64,000 bases of DNA, taken from NCBI RefSeq assembly GCF_022376445.1, contig NW_025954969.1, positions 186,001 to 250,000 on the forward strand. The letters run 5' to 3'. Source of the DNA: Fomitopsis serialis. Lineage: Eukaryota; Basidiomycota; Agaricomycetes; Polyporales; Fomitopsidaceae. The notes under the pieces were generated by a model. The model saw only the letters and a program-made list of their open reading frames with translations. It was not told the DNA's origin and searched no databases. Positions 1 to 12,400 of the stretch are shown in pieces. Within the stretch, counting starts at the first letter, position 1, and the number at the start of each line of letters is the position of its first letter. The translations under genes and the position numbers were made by a program.

Positions 1-713
1 TGGAAAGCTTCGGCATGAAGGTAGGCACAACGCCTATTGCGCTAGCCTACGTCTGATCATTGAGATAGGTGTGATCATGAACGAGCATCTCATGGAAGCC
101 CTTCGTCGCCTGCGGCAGTCTTCAACGGACACGAATGTGGACAGGAGACTGGTCACGAACGTGCTGTCATCCTTCCTTAATACTCCTAGAGGCGACCCAA
201 AACGCTTCGAGATGCTCTCGCTCCTTGCGACTATTCTCTCTTGGACAGATGACGAGCGGGAACGAGCAGGTCTTCAGCGCAAAGGCGGGCCAGCGCCTGC
301 TATGTCCGCGGTGGCAGGGTTCTTCAGCCGCGGGTCGCCCACAAGAACGAGGAACCTCGAGCTCGAAAAGACCGACGAGACAGAGGTAGGTCTGATGACC
401 CTTTGTCTGCTATCGTACTGACCGTTCGTTTTAGTCATTTTCTCGCTTATGGGTCGAATTTCTCCTCACTGAAGCAACCTCGGGCGAAGAGGCGCGCTCC
501 AGTTCCTCATCACCCATGAAATCCCCGCGAAACAACTCCCTCCCGAACTCGCCCACACGTAGCACACACCGCCAGCCAAGCCTCCTCTCCCCGCCTGAGC
601 TCAGAGGTACGAAACGTCTACCGTCGTTTACGAGCGCGGCGATGGCGAGTAGCCCGAACTTGGTGCTGCAGCCCCCTCCACAAGGCAAGGGGAAGGAGAG
701 AGCGGATTCTTGA
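1..713 (+). CDS. Rud3/GMAP-210-like golgin, C-terminal part (5' end outside window)
   Basis: Three exons are visible: 1-20, 69-385 and 435-713, joined across short GT-AG introns with the reading frame kept. The encoded C-terminus contains DRRLVTNVLSSFLNTPRGD followed by KRFEMLSLLATILSW, which matches the GRIP-related Arf-binding (GRAB) domain of Rud3/GMAP-210 golgins. Golgins of this family tether vesicles at the cis-Golgi and are recruited by Arf1 through this domain. After the domain comes SFSRLWVEFLLTEATSGEE and then a Ser/Pro-rich, probably disordered tail ending with a TGA at 711-713. The coiled-coil body expected upstream lies outside the window. The domain assignment rests on recognised family residues; the Golgi role is inferred from the family. 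Confidence 0.8.
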
Positions 714-1590
714 TTTGCTTTGGAGTTTTCACTTGGACATATTTATTTCTAGTCTGTACAGTCTTCAAGTTATAGCCGGTAATTACATGTTCCAGGAGCA
801 TTGCAGGAAACACACAAGTACGCATTTCTAATCCATCAACCGTCTTACTGCACCGTTACAGGTCGTTCAGTGAGTTTCATGCCGTTGTAGAGTATGACAT
901 GCGCGTTCTCTTCTCGTGACGGTGACTGTACACGGCGGTGCTCGCAGAACTCTACAGTACGCCAGCCTCAAGCCAGGTTAACTTTGGGCATCGAACATGC
1001 GTTCGGAAGAGGTTCTCCACCGGCGAATAGACTTTGCTCTTACAGTTCAGAATCTGATTCGCGTAAGTACATACTCATTGCACATGCCCGCGTACTGAGC
1101 AGCGCCGGCATAATCAAAGCATAAAACACCGCTGACCTATTGATACGCTGATCAACGGAAGTAAGTAGCGCCGCGCATCTAGTAAGTAAGTATGTGGCTC
1201 CATCAACTTGAAGGCTTCATTGCAGAAGCCGGATGTGATTCGTCTACGCAAAACAAAATAATCAGTCCGGAAAATGGCATGTTATCCCCGACATGAGGTT
1301 GCATCAGGCATGAGGCGTCCAGGCCGCGACCTGGCCGGTATCGCTGAAGTACCTCTGTGATAGCCGCCTTCAATGCGTTGAGCTTCCCTTCCCTTCCGGA
1401 AGGCGTACGGTCAGCACGATACCCGTCTCTTATACTAGGACCTTCGCCCCCCCCACTTCACTTTCCTCCGGGAACGACACTTGTACGACTTACACGACGA
1501 CTCTGCGACGTTCGATTTTGCTCAGGTTGTCCACAAACGTTGCTTCATAAAACCGAGGCTGGCATATCTCTCCGAGAATAGTGATGAAGC
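714..1590. other. Intergenic, no gene seen
   Basis: This stretch lies between the golgin stop codon and the start of the WD40 gene. Only short, composition-biased open frames are present and none shows recognisable protein features or well-placed splice sites. It should hold the golgin terminator and the promoter of the next gene. Confidence 0.5.
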
Positions 1591-4500
1591 ATGGTGCGAG
1601 GTGAGCATCGCCGATATTGACCAACTGCAGGGTTGTCACCAGACTACGTGTATCCCATAGGCATACCGCACTCTATCGAAGCCGCCGCTCTTCCGAACGC
1701 AGACCCGCACGTCGATGCAGGTCACTCGAAGCGGAAACAGACTCTTTTGAGTTTGCTGGATGCATTGCATGAATTAACGAAGGATGACGATTTGGCGTCG
1801 CGTGAGTGATGGTCGTTGACGCGGGAACAAGTGGAGAGCTTATAAGTGCGCTATAACAGCTGTTTTGAACAATGACCGACCTAACTTTGAGGACGACCGA
1901 GATGTCCGTAAGTTGTGCTCGTGGCCGACGTATGGCCACACAAGTAATGCGTCGTTGCTTTACAGCCACCGTGGATGAGCATATCCAGAAAGTGGGTGCG
2001 GATGCCTTCAGCAAATTCGAGAGGTACGACTTCGTACGTACCGGATCAGAGATGTGCGAACTGACCCATACATCTCATTCAGGCGCATGACCAACCTGGA
2101 CCGTGAGGTACGCATGCCAGAGGTGATCGATACCTGTCGACATTGACACGTACTCGCAGCTACGCAACTTCGCCAACGCTGCCCGTCAACTAGGAAGCTC
2201 TGTCGGTATCCTGTCGTCATCCGTGCACTTGCGAGAGCGATTGGCGCAGCTTCTCTGGCTCTTCCGCGAAAATGCGGCCGACCTCTTCCCACGCAAAGTC
2301 AAACGACAGTCTCGCGAATCCCTCGTGGATACTGCCTTACAAGCTGCACTCAAGCGCAGACGCCATAAGGCACCGTCGCACGCTGTAAATCCGACCGTAG
2401 AGGACCTCGATCCGGAGGACTTCCCGGATCAGTTGCAGAGTCTGGCACACGATGTGATGACTTTCTTGGACTGTTTGAACGAGTTCCCGGAGTTCAACGA
2501 TGAGGCCGTCAATGCGTCCATCCAGTCCCTCGAGTGTGATCTGAAGGTAGGTTTGCTGAGCGGCTGATGAAGGCGGATGCTCACCGTGCTCTAGTACTGG
2601 GCGTCTTGCTTGAAAACATATGAAGGTAATTGTGCCGCCTTATCGGAAGATTAGTGGCTCCCAGGTACTGACGTCTCATATCCGCAGGCCAATTTAGGTA
2701 TCCAGCGGTACAGAGGTATCTGCATGATCTGACCTCGGAGATGGGCGAGCACTTAGACAACATCACCGCTGCATTGTCTGTCTTCATTGAGATCGGTAAA
2801 TCCGTCAGCTGCCCCACAGCATCTTCAATTCGACTGACGCCGCTTCCCAGGTGTGCCGACAATCCGTTTTGCGCAGGAACATGCAAGTCAGAATCTGCTT
2901 AACCTGAGTACCGTCGCCACATTCTTCAGCGCAGTCACCGCAACGACCATGCAGTTTTCATTCAATATGACTGAAGGAGCTCTCGCTAAGGCAGTGAACT
3001 GCTTCTGGTTTATTTCGCTTGTGTTCAGTATACAGGCAGCTGTTAACAGTCTTCTCGGGTTGACTTGGAAGCAAGCTATGTAGTGCGTGATGTGCTTTCT
3101 CCTACCACTAGCGTTGTCTCACTCAGGTATAGTCGTTCGCCTGGCCACCGTGTTCCCTGGTGGGTCCTCATCTGGATCAAGCGGTCACCATTGGTCTTTC
3201 TTGTTGCATCTGTCGCTTGCTTCTCCATGGGTCTGGTGCTCTTCGGATATTCGTCTGGGCAGGTGCGTGCGGTGTAAACGTCGTTCACCCGTAGTCTCAC
3301 CAAGTATGCAGGATCGCGTTACAACGACTCTCACGTCCGTCTTCTCGGCGCTCAGCTGCATCGGCCTCGCCGCCGTGTCCACCTGGTTCATCTCCGAGCG
3401 GATGATCTTCACGAAGCACAAGGGCCAAAAATGGCTCGCGGACGTGCTCTCCGAAACGAGGATACAGATATTCTCTACCCCGGGAATCAAGTGGATCATC
3501 TACGAGCCCCGTGCTCTTGCCTGGCGGATCGGCAGGCATACCAGGGAAGCCAGTCAATGGATAACGCGCCACTGCCGCATTGCGAGCGACAGCATCTCGC
3601 GCATGAGTGCGCGAACGTTGCGGCGCGTTGACACGATGTCGTCGTCCATGGAGAAGGACCAAGAAGACGGGACGGCGGAGACGTTGCCCTCTGCGCACAG
3701 CCCGGAACCGATCTCGCCGCTGCGTATGCGCCAGTCTAACTCCACCGGGCCCCTGCTCCCCATCGCGGAAGTGCGATCGTCGAATTTCGGGTCCTCGGAC
3801 AATCTGGAAGCGGCTACGACGATGAGCAACGCGAGCACTGCGGTGTTGAATGCTCCGCCTCCCTCGGGGAAGGCGCGCTTCGTGAGCGCTGTACATTCGG
3901 TCATGATGCTGCGCCAGGCGGCCTCGCCGATGCCCTTCGGACTAAGCCTCCCGCCACGGACCCCGACGAGAGGACGAACGGGCTCGACTGACGGCCCGAT
4001 GGTGCGGAGTATGTCCGCAGAGCCGAATGGCATGATGCGGGCGTCGCGGGTCGCTGCACTGGTGCCGAAGCTGAAGGCGCTGGAGACTACGCAGGACTTC
4101 GCTGCGCACCAAGCACTCGTACGACATCTGCAGTTTTCGCCGAATGGAAAGTTTTTGGCGACATCGAGGTAGATGTCCGCGATATCTTTAGGTGAAAGCT
4201 GAGCTAAACTCAGGTTGCACTGCTAGCTGGGACAGGACTTCCGTGATCTTCAAAGTTGGCGTGCGTGCTCTGATCGCGATGCGCGGTGTATTCACGAACT
4301 AATCAAGATGTGTAGGACCCTTTCGCGGCGCACCGTATTCTTGCTCAGCCTCAAGGATTCGTTGGCCAGGTCGCTTGGTAATATTCTGCGGGCCTTCAAG
4401 TGACATCGATTCTGATGATATCACATCAGGTCTCCTAATGGTACTATATTACTCACAAAGCTGAACCGCGGCGTGAAGGTGTGGAATGAGGTGAGTCAAG

Positions 4501-5861
4501 GCTCGTTGCATTTGTTGGATTTCTGGACGTACGGTTGATCCATCCTCCAGGATGGTGTATGCAAGAAGACCATTGATCGTCGGAAGAACGTCCAGTCAAT
4601 AGCTTGGCTACCTGGTGGCGAAGGTAGGCGACTAAGACACTAACTGTCTTGTAGTTGGTGAACACCTTTTGTCACTACTCAGGTTTCCTATCGGTGGAAG
4701 GCAGTGATGTTGTCAAGCTGGTAAGTCTGCGGACCGCTCCGCTTTCGGGTCCGTACTAAAAGTGATGCAAAGGATCTCAATGGTCAAGTATGTGATATAT
4801 CTGACTTCAAGCGAAACGATAACTGATGAACGTGCAGGTACTAGACACGTATCACTTCGACCGTATGGTGCTGCACGACGTGGCAGTTACTCAAGACTGC
4901 CAGCGTATGTTATGCGTAGGGACCCTCATGGCATCGCGCGATGGATTGCATCCCAGTAAGTCTCGGGCGGAAAAACAGATTATAGGTACGGATGTCCATT
5001 GCGATCGTCACGACTGGCATGGCCTAACCACGCGACACGTGTAGCCTTCAACCTGGATAAAAAGGACATCGAGAAGTAAGCCTCAGTGGGATTATCCGCT
5101 AGTCTGAGGCTGATACGACATTGCAGTCGAGTACCTGTTCTGCATGATGTACGTGATATCACTCTGGCTCGTGACGACCAAGTTGCCCTTGTCAGCTACG
5201 AAAACAAGGTATGCTTGGTAGCCCCCGCTTAGTCCTCTGATCCTAATGGGCTCTGTAGGCACCCCCACAACTCTGGAAACTGGACTTGGTCAAAGACACT
5301 GCTCGGTTATCTCTGCGACACACGTACATGCCCAAGGTAACTGTCGACTTCGCCGGGCCTAGTTACTTCGGTGGCAAGAATGACCAGCTGGTGCTTTGTG
5401 CTGGAAAAGGTCCGAAATTAGTTGAGCTCACTCGTAGTTCCTCGCTCACGTTGGTTGCAGCGGGAGATATACACATCTGGGATCGTGAATCGGCGGCCTT
5501 ACTCCATCACGTCCGTGCACAAGCCTTGGGAGGCGACTTGACCTGCATAGCCTGGAACGCCGCTGTGGAGCCCTTCATGTTCGCCACGGGAAGCCACGAC
5601 GGAGGCGTGCGCATCTGGACCACTCCGCCGAATTACCCCACCATCAGCGTCACGGAAAGCACCCCTGGAAGCTACGCGAACTCTACCAATGGGAACACCC
5701 CACGGACTGGCACGCCCTCGCTTTATGACATCGAGCAGCAGACGGGCAGCCCTGACGCCGAGCAACCAAGTTTCATACCGGAACAGTTCTTACAGGCCGC
5801 CGTTCAAAATGGAGCTACGAGCACAAGATTGGGGGAACGAAAAGCAGTGACGTTTGAATGA
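1591..5861 (+). CDS. WD40-repeat protein with N-terminal transmembrane helices (1041 residues, 22 exons)
   Basis: I joined 22 exons with consistent phases: 1591-1600, 1661-1801, 1860-1907, 1966-2023, 2083-2107, 2160-2546, 2595-2625, 2688-2795, 2851-3079, 3127-3262, 3312-4168, 4227-4260, 4316-4377, 4430-4490, 4551-4623, 4683-4720, 4773-4787, 4838-4985, 5045-5075, 5127-5208, 5259-5409 and 5461-5861. The first 270 residues are helical and partly charged (HSKRKQTLLSLLDALHELT). Residues about 290-425 hold hydrophobic stretches such as NCFWFISLVFSIQAAVNSLL and SPLVFLVASVACFSMGLVLF, probably three or four membrane helices. A Ser-rich linker follows, then WD40 repeats from about residue 655 (FSPNGKFLATSSWDRTSVIF, GDIHIWDRES, FATGSHDGGVRIW). 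The intron 5410-5460 is 51 bp and in frame, so its removal is inferred from the WD40 pattern. The role is unknown; a membrane-anchored scaffold is my inference. Confidence 0.8.
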
Positions 5862-6299
5862 CCACGACGAACCCACGCTGCATCTACACGACTCGAATCA
5901 TAGAGCTGCAATGCATCCTTGTACTTATACATATGTATTATATCACGCCCTCCACGCATTTTACTACTCACGCTCCATGTTCGCATGCACTTGCTGTCCC
6001 AGGTTGCTTTCTTCTCTCACCACGCACCAGCGGCTTTGATATTCAAATTCGTCAAATTCGTTATGACATCCAATCGGAGATCGATCTGACTTGACCCGAT
6101 TTTGACTTGACCATCCGCTCCATTTCTTGTCCATGTATCAGCACTGTGTTGTGACTGGGCGGCGCGACAGACTGTAATTGATCTCACCAGAGTGCAGCCA
6201 CAGCACGTCTACTCAACAGGTATCTTCTTATCTGTTATAATGCTTCCAACTGACCGGTACTAAGTGTCGTTCCGCAGAAAACACGATACACACTCGACC
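5862..6299. promoter_or_regulatory. Intergenic region upstream of homoserine dehydrogenase
   Basis: It separates the WD40 gene from the homoserine dehydrogenase start. It is richer in A+T than the flanking exons and presumably carries the terminator of the first gene and the promoter of the second. No convincing Gcn4-like or other named site could be placed. Confidence 0.4.
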
Positions 6300-7587
6300 A
6301 TGACGGTACAAGCGATTGTATCCTCCAGTCCGAAGGTGCTGCGCATCGCCGTAGTTGGCGTCGGTCTTGTCGGCGGGGAGTTCATCAACCAGCTTCTCAA
6401 GTTCCCCACCCCAAACCCCTTCCGGATCGTCGCCCTCACCTCCTCCAAAACCACGCTCTACTCCCCGGATGGCCTGAGCATCACGGCGAATGACTGGAAG
6501 CAAAGCCTCGCACAGTCCGGCCTGAAACCCGATTTACCGTTCCTCGTGCGCGAGCTGTCGGCGCTCGTGAAGCCCGGCCAGGACGTCGTGCTCGTTGACA
6601 ACACCTCGTCGAACGCGGTGGCTGCGCTCTATCCGCAGTTCTTGCGGTCGGGCGTGCACGTCATCACGCCGAACAAGAAGGCGTTTTCTGCGGAGCTGTC
6701 GCTCTATGAGAGCATCCTCGCGGCGAGCTTGGAGAGCGGCGCGAAGTTCTTCAACGAGGCGACTGTCGGTGCTGGCCTGCCGATCATCTCTACTCTGAAG
6801 GACCTCGTGGCTACTGGTGACCAGGTGGGATTGAACTTAGATTGACTTGACAGCACGGGTATCATGAATGTGATGCTTTATCAGGTTCTCAAGATCGAAG
6901 GCGTATTCTCTGGCACCATGAGTTACATCTTTAACGAATTCTCGACCGGCCATGAGAGCGGCCCAAGCTTCTCGTCAGTCGTCAAGATTGCGAGGGAGAA
7001 GGGCTACACGGTAGGTCTGGAAGATGTTGAACAAAATTTGCGGCTAGACTGAAAGCCTGTTCAAGGAACCTCACCCTGCAGACGACCTCAACGGCGCTGA
7101 TGTCGCCCGGAAATTGACCATTCTCTCCCGATACATTCCATCCTTGCGATCCGCACTGCCCGAGGGATACCAGTCCGTCAGCACAAAATCCCTCGTTCCT
7201 GCGGAGCTGGAGAGCATCGACACAGGGGACGAGTTCATGCGCCGGCTGCCCGAGTTCGACAACCACTTCAACAAGATGCGCGCCGACGCAGCGAAGGAGA
7301 ACAAGGTGCTCCGGTTCGCAGGCGTGATTGACGTCGCCTCGGGGACTATCAAGGCAGATCTCGAAAAGTGCGGTTACCCCCGGACTACAGTCTCCTCTTT
7401 TTCGCTGACGTCTTCGTGCAGGTACCCGGTCACGCATCCGTTTGCAACAGCTCTGGGAGGCTCCGACAACATCGTCATGTTCTACACGGCGCGGTATGGG
7501 GCGAGGCCCTTGGTTGTCCAGGGCGCTGGTGCAGGAGCAGCGGTTACTGCCATGGGTGTCATGGGCGATCTACTGAGACTGGTGTAG
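6300..7587 (+). CDS. HOM6: Homoserine dehydrogenase
   Basis: Four exons (6300-6824, 6885-7010, 7066-7367, 7422-7587) give a 372-residue protein, the usual length of the short fungal enzyme without an ACT domain. It catalyses NAD(P)H-dependent reduction of aspartate semialdehyde to homoserine, the branch point to threonine and methionine. The N-terminal Rossmann glycine motif is VVGVGLVGGEF; NKKAFS and the substrate-site segment GTMSYIFNEF followed by EPHPADDLNGADVARK are characteristic of the family, as is the C-terminal HPFATALGGSDNIV. The start is the ATG at 6300, directly before MTVQAIVSSSPKVLRIAVVG; further upstream only a non-ATG codon is in frame. The third intron uses the donor GTGCGG at 7368. 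The protein should be cytosolic. Confidence 0.95.
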
Positions 7588-9442
7588 GAGATTTGGTAAC
7601 TGGGGCCATCAAAAGAAAGACACGAGAATTTAACGTCAATAACCTCGCGACTTATTGACACACGCGCACGGCGAGCACGACATAAGACATACTAGGCGGC
7701 CACTACTCCTGAATCAGCTTTAGCCAGGTCTTTTGATCTCTCTCGTTTCAGACATTCGCCGAGGACCCTAGAGTGCACGGACCGCTCCTGAAAACAGCCC
7801 CATGCGTGGGACCCTCCTCGACGCTCTAGCAGCGACCCGCCAGTACTTATACGTGCTCGTGCTCCCTATATCCTCATTACGTTGGGTAACAGGGCCCACA
7901 GAAAGAAAAGCCGAAAATGAACACAGTATCATGAAGTCGATGCCGCAACTTGAAGTCGTTGCGGAGGAGTAAACCGGCTGCGACACGCGCGGGACGTTAC
8001 CATTACAAACGTACTTTCCTGTTCTTTGGCTCGTCTCCTCCCGGTCCGAATCTTCGCACACCATGTGCTCGTCTGTCTGTGCGATGGCCATCGCGCTTCT
8101 GTGACGTTCTGTCTCCGAGTCTTCGCGCGTTCGTCTCTCGTCCTCGTCCCATTGAGTAGTATCTCACGCCCGTCTTACTGCAAGTTATCGTCTTTGTTGA
8201 CGAACTCTTGACTGGCAGATGTCGTACGAACCCCGACTTCACTTCAATTCCATGACGACCGACTCTACCGGTGCGCTGGCGATGACCTGGAAGGCCGCGA
8301 CGTGGACCGGCAGGGCGAGACGAGCGCCGTGGAGCTTGTAGTGCTGCACCTGTTCGCGAGCTGTCAAACTTGTACGTACCGAGACAAGGGTACGTTGTTC
8401 GAACTTTCAAGCTCATTCTCCATCTGCTCAATGCGCTCCTTTTCGGTGACGTGCATTCCTTTCCTGTCAAACGATCGCTCGTCTTTCAGCATCAATTCAA
8501 CCATCATTTGACTTCACGCCTTCTTTGGAAGCTTCACCTGTTTTCGTTTTCGAACGTCGCTCTCCACCTATCTTTTTCTCTGTCAATTTCTGAGAGTTCT
8601 CTCTCGTAGTTCCAGAACTTCTCGCATGTACTTATAGCGGACCTGGTCGCCTGTCTAGATCTGTATCAAATCCCTCCCTCCTCGACTTTCGTGCTCGCTC
8701 GACGCTTGGACGCAGGACCAACGCAGGTCTCCGGGCGAGTTCAGTCTGGGCGCTTAGCCGCCAAGAAGTTGCGCACGGCGGCGTGCACCGACTTGAACTT
8801 CGTGTGATATCGTGTCATCGATAAACGGTAAGTAATGAGTTACAGCTGGTTCCGAGTCAGTGTTGCGAGACCCTTCCAGAAGAAGTGTGCACAGGCAGAT
8901 GTGGTCGGGTCCTGGGGCCCTAACATGATATTCTTCGTAAAAAGCCCCGTTTATTATTCAGGTTACCGAATGATTCCGATCATCTGGCACCTAACATTGG
9001 ATGGTAGCCAATCAGAAGCCATGCTCTTCAATGTTAGGGGCCACAACATACGGAACTTTCGATACCCTTGATAGCGTCAACGCACCTTCCTTCGCAATTC
9101 CTTTGCGGTAGTGTCGACCTGATTAATATTGCTCGACTAGAACGACAAGCCCGCCGCGGGGAAGGCAATTGCCGCAATCAAGATCCCATTCGCAGAATTT
9201 GAATTGAGGTTAATTGAGCGCAATTGGGAATCTTGGCAAACATATGTAAGCCAGGAAAGGCAGACATCAAATTGGACTGATTTCTGCTGCCGTTCGCGAC
9301 CTCTGTTCCAGTCAAACTCCCAACTGGCAACAAATATCGCGACACCGCTTTTCGACATTGCATTTGATTCATCTCGAGGCTGCTTTAAAGCCACCATCCT
9401 CTCATCGTCCGAGAGATCACTCGTTTTCACCGCCTCTCGTCC
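7588..9442. other. Long intergenic region (1.85 kb)
   Basis: No open frame here shows coding character or joins across splice sites. From about 8370 to 8610 the plus strand is pyrimidine-rich with many TTC/CTC runs. A possible small inverted-repeat element is listed separately at 8913-9045. The right end should contain the promoter of the HECT_2-domain gene. Confidence 0.45.
8913..9045. repeat. Possible MITE-like element with imperfect terminal inverted repeats
   Basis: The sequence TGGGGCCCTAACAT at 8913-8926 is nearly the reverse complement of ATGTTAGGGGCCACA at 9031-9045, about 130 bp apart. A third partial copy of the end (CCTAACATTGG) sits internally near 8992. No clear target-site duplication is visible, and only one copy was seen in the window, so this remains a weak call. 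Confidence 0.25.
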
Positions 9443-12400
9443 ATGGCGACCCTCGTCCGTACCCAGACCGCCCCGCCGGCCTCCTCCTCCGACACGACAG
9501 AAATCGACTCGCGTCAGCGATATTGGGACGATCTGCAGAGGAGCGTTCCGGCTCCATTTCCTACCCTTGCTGAGAGGGAGCAGGAGCAACTCCTGCAAGA
9601 ACTTGCGTCCGAATCACTACAACTGGATCCTTGGCAACCTGCCGTGCCACAAAATGTGGCTCCACAAGACGACAGCCTTGCGACTAACACGCGGACACAA
9701 GAGATGATGCAGGTGACGGGCCCATCGGTACTGGGCGAGGTGCGACATGGCGAATTTCTCTCCGTGAGTTCAATGTTAACGTTTGGCGTGCAGCTACTGA
9801 CGCGTTGCAGGAGGACGTAATGCCCTCCATTTTTCATGTACAGAACTCATGTATAACGACCCTCAACGATCTACTTTCCAACACACCCCAATGGCGACCC
9901 ATTATACCAGACCGCCGACATTCTATGCCCCCGCGCTCGCCAGCATCGCCCGGCCTCAGCGCCCAGCCCTCGTCTTCTCTACACACCCTTGTCATGAACG
10001 TTCGTGCCTTGGACTCGGAGGGGCACAATGCACCCTCGTCCTCTACGGCGACCGACGACACTGCACTCACTCGCGAGCTGCAAGCACGCGTCAGCCGATT
10101 GACAGACTCGGACGTCTTCTCCCCGCGGGATGCTGTCCTTGTCCGTAGGCTCGCATCGTTGATTGGACATTTCCACCACCTCGCCGCGACGCAGCCATCA
10201 AGTACCACACCTACGTTGACGCGCGTTGCCTCTTGGGGGCACGGTGCGCCATCCAGCGCTCCTGCAGACCCAATCGCCGCTCTGGGTCGCGAATTAAGTG
10301 ATCTGCGGCTTGCCAGAGATGCCAGCGCCTCGACATCGCGCGTGGTATCTCCCGTACAGCAGGTTGAGGACACACTATTATGGGCCCAAGTAGACGAAGA
10401 ACTCGAAGAAGTGCTGTCACTATGTCGCTCGAGAACCGCTCTTCCACCGGGAGAGCAGCCACCCGACTACGAAGCTGCGTGGTACGATGTCGACATGGAA
10501 GGCGAAGGTCTTCCGCAGTACGAAGCAGGGGCGTCCGCATTACGGGAACCATTACAAAAGGCGGCGGGCACTTCCAAAGCCTCCCTCGCAGCCATGGATA
10601 CGGCGAGCATCCTCGAGCGCGGGAGCTCCGCAGCGCTCAACGAGAAGATGCGCATGGACCTCGAGGCGGTCACCCTCGCAATCGACCGATTGTACCTCGT
10701 CGCGCCGCAGCTGCATGACCAGCGCGTGGAGCTGAAGAAGAGCAAGGTGGAGGAGATGGAAAAGGCGAGTCGCGGCGGGGCATCGGCGCGCAAGGGGAAG
10801 CAGCGCGCCAAGGAGCCTAGCGATGCACAGGAGCTTGAGAGAATGGTGGACCTTATCGGGAGGGCATCCGAGCGCAAGATCCCAAACCAGTCGGTCGTGC
10901 TGGAGGGCGGGTTGCAGATGAGGCTCGAGCGGGCGAGACAGCGAGATGTGGAGAAGGTGCGGCATGCACAGCAATACAGCGGCTCAACTAACGTGTCGTG
11001 CGGGCTAGCGAGACGCATTCGTCGAACACCTCCTCAAGCATGCTGATGAAGGCAGACTGCATTCACAAGATGCCGTGCTGACACCGCCCGGGAGCACACC
11101 GAGGATGAAGGGTAAAGATCCTGAAGCACTCCTGTCACTGCCCGAGTTCATGCGCGAGGCTATCCCTGAGCCTGTCCAACTAAAGATGCAGATGGAGAAC
11201 CCGACTGCGCTGCTTACCCTACCTGAGTTTGTCAAGGAGCCGATACCGAACGGGTTGGACCCCTCACCACCGCCTGCACCTCCGAGGCGAAAGAACTCGC
11301 TGAGCAAGAGTGTGCGGAGTAGGAGTATGTCTGCACCACCACTGGCGTGGCTGCTGTCTTCGTCGAGGTCGTCATCGCCTACGACCACCTCGCCCACAGA
11401 GTCGAAGAAGTCGAGAGCGTCCAGGATGCGGAGGGTCGGGTCCTCGGTTGCGATCGTGCCTGCGTTGCAGGGTGAGTGCTTTGCCACCATTGACTCTTGA
11501 CAGTGTTTAAATGAGAGGTTCGTAGAAAATCTCCAAGTCACGTACGTCGCGGAGTACCACGAGAGCCTGCAGCATGTGCTGGTTTTTTTGAGCGTAGCGG
11601 GTCTCACTCCTGGCGTGAACCTGGAAGCAGAGGTCGTGCCTGCAGCCCAAGTCCCAGGGAAGGCGGGCGAGGGGTACGAGTATCTCCTGCTCAAATGCGG
11701 GCTTAGCACGTCACCGTTCCTCCGGCTTCCCGCACGGGTCGCTCCGGGCAAGAAGGACGTGCAACCCGCAGGTCAGCACTTCCAGGTCAAACTCTCCGTT
11801 TCGAGCGGACCTACGAATGGTGCCTCGACGTCCGTGCACAGCGCGCTGATGGATGCATCGCGCCTCTCCACAATGCGCCCGACGGGTTACGTCTGCGCGT
11901 CGTGCTCGCTCCCGCTCGTGCACGCATCCCAGGTGCAGGATTATCGCGACCTGCCCTCTGAGCACTGGGCGGAGCTCGTGGACGCGTGGATGTGCCATTC
12001 GGACCAAAAGCTCCATGAGCAAGTCACGAAGCACTCGACAGAGGGCTTCTGGCCGACTGAGGGACATGCGCTGGTCGGCGGAAGCTATATCCTGTTTGAG
12101 CAATCGGCGATGTATTCGCATAACCTATATTCTGTCGATCCCGTGGACGACACTAAGGTGAGTTTCTGCGCTTCTCAATATCCTGTGGCATCAGTTGGTT
12201 GGTGGAAGGACAGAAAGAAGGTCGACGTTGGGTCATCTACCAACGGTTGTCGTGCTCACGCGCTGATTGGCATGTCGTGCGCCAGTCGAAGCCCTTGCAG
12301 GTTTTGGCTGCGTCTCGGGGTATCTGGTCGGTGCGCGGGTCGGTGACAGGACACAGTCCTTTGGCTGATACAAAACGTCCGAGATGGACGGCGCGTTGCG

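Noticed and set aside
7768..8470. Minus-strand frames of 107 and 155 codons
   Set aside because: No introns, motifs or protein-like composition; overlapping frames in a pyrimidine-rich intergenic region.
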